A DNA stretch of 9,889 bases. Source: Candidatus Calditenuaceae archaeon JGI OTU-3 (GTDB taxonomy: Archaea > Thermoproteota > Nitrososphaeria_A > Caldarchaeales > Calditenuaceae). Below the pieces are notes generated by a model that did not search any database, had not been told where the DNA came from, and was given only the letters and a program-made list of their open reading frames with translations. This document shows positions 5,435 through 9,889 of the stretch, in pieces (the stretch's first letter is position 1; each line of letters begins with the position of its first letter). The position numbers and the translations under genes were made by a program. The stretch spans positions 1-9,889 of the forward strand of contig AWOC01000032.1 in assembly GCA_000494185.1 (NCBI GenBank), given 5' to 3'.

Positions 5435-6892
5435 TTGAGGGTTGAAGACCTAACAGATTATCCCAGAAGGATGGTCCTGGCCTCGCTCTTCTGGTTCTAC
5501 CTAGGCGGCGTTGCCGGCATCACGATGCTCCTCCTCCACCTCACACGTCTCTCGACACCCCCGCTATACTACCAGCTCATGACGCTTCACGGATTCGCGA
5601 TGCCGTTCGGCGGACTGTTCCAGCTTATGATGGGGCTCTCGCTGCTGAGGGCAGGCTTCTGCTATGGAAAACCTGTAAAGGGAAGAATCGTTGAGCTCAG
5701 CTATATCCTCCTCAACGCTGGCATGTTACTAATACTGCTTGCCGTTGCGATGGGGGCCCGGACAAGCTATACTCTAATGTTTCCCCTCCCAGCCTCAGGC
5801 GCTCTCCGAGGGCTCTGGCCCCTAGAAGCCGTAACAGTTCTTGTATGGGGAGTCGTCATGGTAGTAAGTGTTATAGTCGCGCTATATCCCGCGGCGCTGG
5901 CAAGACTCATTTTCACGGGTAAGACTCAGGAGGCCCTCGTTCTAGAGAGGTTCATGGGGACCCTCAATCCCTCCGGGATGGCGAGCATGCTTCCCTACAT
6001 CTTCATCATACCGCCTGTCGGTGCGGCAATATCGCTGGCCGCCATAGCAATAGGCGTCGCGCTGCTAGGACTTGTGCCCCTCAGCTCCGTCGGATGGGCG
6101 CTGCAGTCGCTCAACTTCAACTACCCCTTCTGGATATTCGCACACAACCTGATGGAGGCGATGGGTGTAATGGCGATCGGCACGGTCTACTGGCTTGTGC
6201 CAAGATACACTGTCAGGGAGCAGGGCGAGACTGGCGTTAGAACACTGTTCAGCGAAAGGCTAGGCCTTTTCGCTATTGTCTTCTACTCGACGGCGGCAAT
6301 CATGGCCTTCCCCCACCACCTCTTCACGATGCCCACCTCACAACCTCAGGGCCTCAGCTATACGGGGCAGATAGCAAGCTGGCTGACAGGCTTCGGCGCC
6401 GCATTCTCCGTGTTCAACGTCCTCGCGACATCATACATCTTTGGGCTTAGACTGACCCCCGCCTCCCTCGCCGCGATGCTGGGCTTCGCGGTCTATGTCG
6501 CCGACGGCTTCCTCGCAATGCAGCTGGGAACAATCGGATGGGCCTACAGACTCCACGGAACCTACGCAGCAACCGCCCACCTCATGACCATACTCCTAGC
6601 AGTGACGCTCATCTGGATAGGGGCCCTCTACCACAGCTTCCAGCTCCTCTTCGGACGGCCCGAGAACCGGAAGCTCGCATACGTCCACGTAGTTGCCACG
6701 GCGGTAGCTGCGCTAGGGCTCCTATACAAGATGGCCGCCATGGGCGGCCTGGGCATCCCGCGAAGAGCCTACCCGCTACCCATAACAGACCCAGCCACGA
6801 TAGCTGTGCTGACGCTCTTCGCCTCCATCCTAGCCGCGGGGCAAATAGCCTTCCTCACCCAGCTAACCAGGCCAAAAACCGCCAAAACCTAG
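5435..6892 (+). CDS. Heme-copper oxidoreductase subunit I, nitric-oxide-reductase-like
   Basis: The 485-residue protein has about 12 hydrophobic segments and the subunit I layout. His52 (TLHGFAMPFG) is the low-spin heme ligand in helix 2. The active-site metal ligands are His237 and the adjacent pair His294-His295 (FPHHLF). His382 (ATAHLM) is the proximal ligand of the high-spin heme. Two departures stand out. In oxidases His237 starts HPxxY, whose Tyr is cross-linked and needed for O2 cleavage; here it is H-N-L-M-E, putting Glu241 exactly where NO reductases (HxxxE) place their FeB-ligating Glu. Second, the usual H-x-H at the helix 10 position is H382-L-M384, so the second low-spin ligand would be Met or something unassigned. 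With the CuA subunit this suggests 2 NO to N2O reduction at the membrane, in a B-like scaffold. The substrate is inference; a sulfide-, O2- or NO-related variant remains possible. TTG start with SD; no further subunit follows. Confidence 0.85.
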   Translation: MRVEDLTDYPRRMVLASLFWFYLGGVAGITMLLLHLTRLSTPPLYYQLMTLHGFAMPFGGLFQLMMGLSLLRAGFCYGKPVKGRIVELSYILLNAGMLLILLAVAMGARTSYTLMFPLPASGALRGLWPLEAVTVLVWGVVMVVSVIVALYPAALARLIFTGKTQEALVLERFMGTLNPSGMASMLPYIFIIPPVGAAISLAAIAIGVALLGLVPLSSVGWALQSLNFNYPFWIFAHNLMEAMGVMAIGTVYWLVPRYTVREQGETGVRTLFSERLGLFAIVFYSTAAIMAFPHHLFTMPTSQPQGLSYTGQIASWLTGFGAAFSVFNVLATSYIFGLRLTPASLAAMLGFAVYVADGFLAMQLGTIGWAYRLHGTYAATAHLMTILLAVTLIWIGALYHSFQLLFGRPENRKLAYVHVVATAVAALGLLYKMAAMGGLGIPRRAYPLPITDPATIAVLTLFASILAAGQIAFLTQLTRPKTAKT

Positions 6893-7022
6893 AACCACCG
6901 AAACCTCTTTCTCACTCCTAGCAATACTCGTGGGACCGAGCTACTGGGCAGGGTCTAACACAAAACCCGCGTAGCCAATCCTTCAGACACCGTGGTAAAC
7001 CTTCGCGATGATGTCCAAGCAA

Positions 7023-7260
7023 TGTCCGGATAAGGATTTCCTTAGACTCGCTTTGTTTGAAAAGCAGCGGACCGGATACAGTGTCATAGTATCTAGCCTC
7101 ATTCTAAAATCTTAAATGTATAAACCCCCATATCCAGAAGACAATGGAATGCCCATTGGAGACTTTTAAGAGGGTGCGGCGGTGCTCGGGTAGATGGCCT
7201 CATAATCGCCTATGCTGGGGAACAGCCACTCATGAACACTGCCTACACCTTATCCGGACA
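7023..7260. mobile_element. Possible MITE-like element bounded by 13-bp inverted repeats
   Basis: TGTCCGGATAAGG (7023-7035) and CCTTATCCGGACA (7248-7260) are exact reverse complements, bounding a 238-bp A/T-richer stretch in an otherwise gene-free zone. Two 13-bp arms this close are unlikely by chance. No clear target-site duplication flanks them (left CAAGCAA, right CTACCTG), and no transposase is present. They could equally be two sites for one DNA-binding protein. Confidence 0.35.
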
Positions 7261-7290
7261 CTACCTGTGGTGTTGTTGCAGGCGAATTAA
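7144..7290 (+). CDS. Possible small Cys/His-rich protein of unknown function
   Basis: An ORF of 48 residues from ATG 7144 to TAA 7288-7290 encodes a basic peptide with C3, C14, C24 and C33 and several His (H20, H30, H32, H35), a pattern that could bind a metal. TATA-like TGTATAAAC (7117-7125) is 23 bp upstream, the spacing seen for leaderless genes here. Against it: it is short, contains one arm of the 13-bp inverted repeat, and its stop overlaps the promoter of the next gene. I do not recognise the family. Confidence 0.25.
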   Translation: MECPLETFKRVRRCSGRWPHNRLCWGTATHEHCLHLIRTLPVVLLQAN

Positions 7291-7297
7291 TATATCA
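7288..7297 (+). promoter_or_regulatory. BRE/TATA promoter of the MNT-HEPN operon
   Basis: TTAATATATC is preceded by the BRE-like GGCGAA (7281-7286) and is centred about 31 bp upstream of ATG 7324, predicting a leader of about 5 nt or none. Confidence 0.6.
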
Positions 7298-7311
7298 GAA
7301 TCTGAAATATT
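7289..7311. promoter_or_regulatory. Near-perfect 11-1-11 palindrome, candidate autoregulatory operator
   Basis: Arms AATATATCAGA (7289-7299) and TCTGAAATATT (7301-7311) pair at 10 of 11 positions around a central A at 7300. The site overlaps the TATA box and predicted start of transcription of a gene whose product has an N-terminal winged-helix-like domain, as expected for autorepression of a toxin-antitoxin operon. Confidence 0.55.
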
Positions 7312-7323
7312 TCTATAGAAGAT

Positions 7324-8040
7324 ATGATGATCGGGACCTACTCCAAACTCTTGCTGAGGTTTGGGTTCAGAAAGTTTAGGGCATCTGACACGTCGGGTAT
7401 TATTGGGACAGAGAATCCCCACCTAGTCTTACACAGGCTATGCAGCGCTGGTTATTTGGTGAGAGTCTCCAGAGGAGTTTTTAGGGCCTCTCATCCCACC
7501 GTCCTTGTCTTGGAGAGGGCCGGCTATAGGTGGAGGGATAAGATCGCCCAGAAGGATTATCTGGATTTTCTGGAACTAGTTGTCGCGAGGACCCTAGAGG
7601 GCTTCTGGGATAAACTCGTCTCATTGGTGATATTCGGATCTGTGGCGGCTGGCCGGGCGAGGGCTGAGAGCGATGTGGATCTACTGGTTGTGGCTGAGGG
7701 GCTGGCTGAGAACTACTCGGATAGGCTGGCTTTCTGGAGGGAGATCATGGCTGGGCTCGAGTCCGAGAGGCTGAGGCTATGGAGGGAGAAGAGGCTTTAC
7801 CCGCTGGTAGACCCCGTACTTTTAACTCCGAGCGAGGCGAAGAGGATTCAACCATTCTACCTCGATCTACTGGATAATGCAGTGATAATTTATGATAGGG
7901 ATGAATTCATGCGCCGTATTCTCGAGGATCTTAGAGCGAGGCTAAAGGCCCTGGGTGCAATCAGGGTGGAGCTTCCCAACGGGTCGTGGTATTGGGTCAT
8001 CAAGCCCAGCGCTGGATTCGGGGAGCTGATCGAGGTTTGA
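7324..8040 (+). CDS. Winged-helix/MNT nucleotidyltransferase fusion (MntA-like antitoxin)
   Basis: The 238-residue protein has two parts. Residues 1-66 look like a winged-helix DNA-binding domain (TSGIIGTENPHLVLHRLCSAGYLVRVSRGVFRAS, helix-turn-helix then wing). Residues 95-200 are a minimal nucleotidyltransferase: GSVAAGRARAESDVD fits the GSX10DXD signature exactly, with G105-S106, metal ligands D117 and D119, and a likely third Asp at D163 (YPLVDPVLL). In MntA/HepT pairs this enzyme transfers AMP to the HEPN partner and neutralises it. The tail (200-238, ...NGSWYWVIKPS) is extra. The next gene, a HEPN protein, starts inside the TGA stop. The palindrome at the promoter suggests that the protein represses its own operon, which is inference. 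ATG 7324 or 7327 may be used. Confidence 0.85.
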   Translation: MMIGTYSKLLLRFGFRKFRASDTSGIIGTENPHLVLHRLCSAGYLVRVSRGVFRASHPTVLVLERAGYRWRDKIAQKDYLDFLELVVARTLEGFWDKLVSLVIFGSVAAGRARAESDVDLLVVAEGLAENYSDRLAFWREIMAGLESERLRLWREKRLYPLVDPVLLTPSEAKRIQPFYLDLLDNAVIIYDRDEFMRRILEDLRARLKALGAIRVELPNGSWYWVIKPSAGFGELIEV

Positions 8041-8462
8041 GAACGGACAGCCTGGTCAGAGACTATCTCAGAAGGGCTGAGGCCAGGCTCGTCTCCGCCC
8101 AATATGCCCTAAATCACGGCTACTATCCCGAGGTGGTCAGATACTCCCAGGAATGCGTGGAGCTCTCCCTAAAGGCATGCCTAAGGCTCGTCGGCGTCGA
8201 ATACCCAAAAGTTCACGACGTCGGCGACGTTTTGAGGGCGGAGTCCATGAGATTTCCAAGCTGGTTCAGAGAGGAGATTGATAGGCTTGCGGAGACCTCT
8301 AGAGAACTTTCGGAGAAGCGCGCTCCTAGCATGTATGGTGTGGAGGTGGCTGGAAAATCCCCAGAGGAACTCTTCAACAAAGACGATGCAGCAAAAGCCC
8401 TAAGGGACGCGGAGGCCGTACACAAACTAGCGAAAAGACTCATAGAACAAGCAAAAATCTAG
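8037..8462 (+). CDS. HEPN-domain protein (HepT-like toxin partner)
   Basis: The 141-residue, mostly helical protein has the HEPN pattern: YLRRAEARLVSAQYALNHGYYPEVVRYSQECVELSLKACL (residues 10-49), VEYPKVHDVGDVL (54-66), and a later helix with FNKDDAAKALRDAEAVHKLAKRLIEQ (113-138). TTG 8037 is chosen because it overlaps the upstream stop codon (TTGA) and starts just before the conserved first helix; an earlier in-frame ATG at 7986 would lie deep in the MNT gene. HEPN proteins are often RNases with an Rx4-6H motif; I do not find that motif in the usual place, so this member may resemble the HI0074 type or use another activity. It is encoded with the MNT gene as one transcriptional unit and ends 15 bp before the convergent tRNA-Arg. 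Confidence 0.85.
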   Translation: MRTDSLVRDYLRRAEARLVSAQYALNHGYYPEVVRYSQECVELSLKACLRLVGVEYPKVHDVGDVLRAESMRFPSWFREEIDRLAETSRELSEKRAPSMYGVEVAGKSPEELFNKDDAAKALRDAEAVHKLAKRLIEQAKI

Positions 8463-8477
8463 AGCAAGCAAGCGCCA

Positions 8478-8552
8478 CGGGCCCGGTGGGACTCGAACCC
8501 ACGATCTGCGGCTTAGGAGGCCGCCGCCTTATCCATACTAGGCCACGGGCCC
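8478..8552 (-). tRNA. tRNA-Arg (anticodon CCT)
   Basis: On the minus strand a full 75-nt cloverleaf is seen. The acceptor stem is GGGCCCG/CGGGCCC (7 perfect pairs) with discriminator G, the D-stem GCCT/AGGC, and the anticodon stem GCGGC/GCCGC around loop CTCCTAA. In that loop T33 is followed by anticodon CCT, decoding AGG as Arg. The T-arm is GTGGG-TTCGAGT-CCCAC. There is no intron and no encoded CCA. Confidence 0.95.
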
Positions 8553-8574
8553 TCCGCAACCTAATCTCTCGAAG

Positions 8575-8585
8575 CTTATATATAG
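8575..8585 (-). promoter_or_regulatory. TATA box of the tRNA-Arg gene
   Basis: CTATATATAAG on the minus strand is centred 28 bp upstream of the first tRNA base, consistent with transcription starting at or near the mature 5' end. Confidence 0.65.
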
Positions 8586-8881
8586 ATGATGTCCGCCCGT
8601 GGCCTAACCCAGTCTCCCTAACGTCAGCTCCAACCTCGCGTCTTAAATGGCATGGAAAGATCTAGCCTTGTGTGAGAGATTTCCTGTCAGGCACCTGAAG
8701 ATGGGCTTGTCGTCGGTGCGCAACCCTCCCTCTTTCTGACTGGCCGCCTCCATGCTACAGTCATCAATGAGGTCTGGAAGCATCACACGATTCATCAGAA
8801 TGCGGCGCCCTCAAGCCCGTGAACAGGTACGCGGCAATGGTCGACCTGGAGAAGCAGTTAGCCGGTGAAGTATATCGGCGC
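8586..8881. other. Gene-poor region with possible degraded coding fragments
   Basis: No intact gene is seen. On the + strand two overlapping-frame fragments read like protein: one from about 8675 (APEDGLVVGAQPSLFLTGRL..., stop about 8821) and one from about 8770 (...CGALKPVNRYAAMVDLEKQL..., stop about 8929, running convergently into the methyltransferase tail). They could be one gene broken by a frameshift; I do not recognise it. Bases 8595-8606 repeat, inverted, 12 bases from the 5' part of the tRNA gene. Confidence 0.35.
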
Positions 8882-9415
8882 TTAGCTGGGACGTGCCATA
8901 ACGCTCCAGAAAAGCAGGCCCTTTCTTGAACCCTCAGGCCTAAGGCCCGCCTCCTCGAGCTCTTGTAAGATCTTGTCCGGGCTTGTCCCATGCCCAAGAA
9001 GCCGCGACGCAATCGGGTCAAGTATGTAGAGTGCTCCATCAGGCTTCAAGGACTCATCTTATGTTCTGTAATGCACCTATTCTGCCCCCATATAGTACAG
9101 GCTGAAAATCATCACAGCCCTATCAACCGAGTCCTTAGAAATGACGCGGTTTAGCTCCTCGGCAGGCGTTTCCATGATCCTGACGTTTTCAAGCCTATGC
9201 TCCATCACTAGCCGCCGCACCACCTTCAGATACTCTTGGGACTCGTCTACAGCATACACAACCCCCTCAGGTCCTACTACTGTCGCGGCTGGAAGCGTGA
9301 GGAACCCCTTACCGCATCCAACGTCGAGAAAGACACGTCCCCTTTTAAGCCCTATGTAGGAGAGAATTTTGTAGGGATCTTGCAGCTGACCCCTCACCCT
9401 CGACCATAACATCAA
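8882..9415 (-). pseudogene. UbiE-like SAM-dependent methyltransferase with two in-frame stops
   Basis: From TTG 9415 or ATG 9412 the protein reads LQDPYKILSYIGLKRGRVFLDVGCGKGFLTLPAA, with the class I SAM-binding motif DVGCGKG, then VYAVDES (acidic residue after strand 2), ENVRIMETPAEEL and DRAVMIFSLYYM. A TAG at 9077-9079 and a TAA at 9059-9061 interrupt the frame. Beyond them the same frame resumes with convincing family sequence (LKPDGALYILDP...ILQELEEAGLRPEG...LLFWSVMARPS) to TAA 8882-8884. Between the stops a neighbouring frame is open and plausible (GQNRCITEHKMS), so one extra G in the C5 run 9085-9089 and one lost base near 9047-9052 would restore about 177 residues. This is either a recent pseudogene or sequence error. 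The methyl acceptor is unknown. An SD-like GAGG precedes the start. Confidence 0.75.
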
Positions 9416-9451
9416 TAATCCTCTGGGAGCAAGATTTAGGATATGAGCTTT

Positions 9452-9461
9452 TTATGTATAT
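9452..9461 (-). promoter_or_regulatory. Candidate TATA box for the methyltransferase gene
   Basis: TATACATAAA on the minus strand is about 41-44 bp upstream of the ATG/TTG start, giving a short leader that contains GAGG. An alternative CTTGTATAAAG lies at 9470-9480. Confidence 0.4.
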
Positions 9462-9496
9462 GCTGAGGTCTTTATACAAGGGCGCTTAATATAAAG

Positions 9497-9504
9497 TTTA
9501 TAAG
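9497..9504 (+). promoter_or_regulatory. TATA box for the solute-binding protein gene
   Basis: TTTATAAG is centred about 34 bp upstream of ATG 9535, predicting a leader of about 9 nt that includes GGGG next to the start. Confidence 0.55.
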
Positions 9505-9534
9505 TTAGCACCATTAAGCAGAATTTTTTTGGGG

Positions 9535-9889
9535 ATGTCGGAGGAGAAGAGCGTTCCCCGAAGGAGTTTTCTAGCAACCTTAGGCGGCCTCGCTGGCGGC
9601 CTCGCAGTGGGCGGTGCTGCCGGATGGCTGTTAAAGCCGGCTGAACGTGAACTGAGGACTGTGACGGAAAGAGTTGCGGAGACCTTGACAAGAACTGTTA
9701 CAGTAGGGGCGCCGAGAGAGAAGGTTACGATTACTGTAAACTGGTTCCCTGGACCTGAAAGTGATGCGGTCGCCCCAATAATCGATTGGTGGAATGAGAA
9801 CTTGTCAGACCAGACCGGGGTGAGAGCTGAGCTCGTGCTCTTTGGACGTGCAGAACATTTCGAGAAAATAAAGACTTTACTCCTTGCCC
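9535..9889 (+). CDS. Tat-exported ABC transporter solute-binding protein, 5' part (runs off the window)
   Basis: The 118 visible codons start MSEEKSVPRRSFLATLGG. The twin-arginine motif PRRSFL, followed by a Gly/Ala hydrophobic stretch (LGGLAGGLAVGGAAGWLL, residues 15-32), is a Tat signal or membrane anchor. A Thr/Glu/Arg-rich linker (about 33-61) leads to the mature fold: VTITVNWFPGPESDAVAPIIDWWNEN...VRAELVLFGRAEHFEKIKTLL, which matches the first beta-alpha unit of family 1 extracellular solute-binding proteins. The ligand cannot be told. Permease and ATPase genes would be expected beyond the window. Bases 9636-9730 of this gene reappear inverted at 1-95. Confidence 0.85.
   Translation, partial: MSEEKSVPRRSFLATLGGLAGGLAVGGAAGWLLKPAERELRTVTERVAETLTRTVTVGAPREKVTITVNWFPGPESDAVAPIIDWWNENLSDQTGVRAELVLFGRAEHFEKIKTLLLA
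9636..9730. repeat. 95-bp inverted copy of 1-95 (native copy)
   Basis: This is the exact reverse complement of 1-95. Here the sequence is part of an intact reading frame for the linker and first strand of the solute-binding protein, so this is the original location. Confidence 0.97.

Larger units (their letters stand above)
6893..7323. other. 431-bp intergenic region with inverted repeats and doubtful short ORFs
   Basis: No gene of known family is seen. The left part (6893-7007) has nothing recognisable beyond a weak pyrimidine run (CTCTTTCTC, about 6904-6912) that might end the reductase transcript. A short ORF at 7008-7115 (+, 35 codons, MMSKQCPDKDF...) has protein-like composition but no promoter. 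The right part has a possible 48-residue Cys/His-rich ORF, the 13-bp inverted repeats, and the MNT promoter and palindrome, which are listed separately. Confidence 0.6.

Noticed and set aside
7005..7020. GATGATGTCC as a C box of a C/D-box sRNA (also at 8585-8594)
   Set aside because: The box lacks the final A of RTGATGA, and no well-placed CTGA D box follows.
8478..8552. tRNA gene as a disrupted or split tRNA
   Set aside because: All arms pair fully and the promoter is well placed; the gene is intact without intron.
8764..9039. Minus-strand 91-codon frame
   Set aside because: It overlaps the real methyltransferase tail in another frame; the methyltransferase frame gives clear family residues.
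9452..9691. Minus-strand 79-codon frame
   Set aside because: It is antisense to the Tat signal and first part of the solute-binding protein and has no recognisable domain.
1..9889. CRISPR array, insertion sequence with transposase, or rRNA gene
   Set aside because: No regularly spaced direct repeats, no transposase motifs and no rRNA-like sequence were seen.

Overview
The window looks archaeal, most likely a thermophilic crenarchaeal or aigarchaeal member of the Thermoproteota. Signs are an archaeal-type prolyl-tRNA synthetase ending in Tyr, an archaeal Sec61-beta (SecG), a CdvB/ESCRT-III division protein with a winged-helix tail, a B-like heme-copper oxidoreductase pair, a HEPN/MNT pair, and TATA boxes 23-29 bp upstream of many starts (leaderless or near-leaderless mRNAs). 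Several starts are GTG or TTG. The CdvB gene argues against Thermoproteales, which as a group lack Cdv. Finer placement is not possible from the sequence alone.

Layout. 1-1166 is a rearranged zone. Bases 1-95 are a perfect inverted copy of 9636-9730, which lies inside a solute-binding protein gene at the other end. They abut the 3' part of an SDR oxidoreductase gene (about 93-329, +), followed by a membrane-anchored thioredoxin-like gene (380-865, +) that loses its C-terminus near 862. At that same point the 5' part of an SDR gene runs in from the opposite direction (1126 to about 862, -). The simplest reading is a former MobA-like / SDR / redoxin gene row whose distal part has been folded back, with loss of the SDR middle. 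The geometry fits an inverted template-switch chimera (typical of whole-genome amplification) or a real inversion with deletion.

1166-4747 is ordinary archaeal housekeeping: a MobA-like nucleotidyltransferase (-), a tiny Lys/Ala/Pro-rich basic protein (+), SecG (-), CdvB (+) and ProRS (-). 4748-4881 is a divergent promoter region for proS and the respiratory genes. 4882-6892 encodes a two-gene terminal reductase: subunit II with a complete CuA site, and subunit I that has HxxxE (His237-Glu241) in place of the HPxxY of oxidases. That is the nitric-oxide-reductase signature. In addition, the usual His-x-His pair is His-Leu-Met. This pair is the most unusual biology in the window.

6893-7323 has no conventional gene. 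It holds a 238-bp stretch bounded by 13-bp inverted repeats, two doubtful short ORFs, and a promoter with a near-perfect palindrome. That palindrome sits in front of a winged-helix/MNT nucleotidyltransferase gene coupled by overlap to a HEPN gene, a MntA/HepT-like toxin-antitoxin pair. 8478-8552 is tRNA-Arg(CCT) on the minus strand with a well-placed TATA box. 8586-8881 contains only possible degraded fragments. 8882-9415 is a UbiE-like methyltransferase gene with two in-frame stops that look like paired compensating indels. From 9535 to the end runs the start of a Tat-exported ABC-transporter solute-binding protein.
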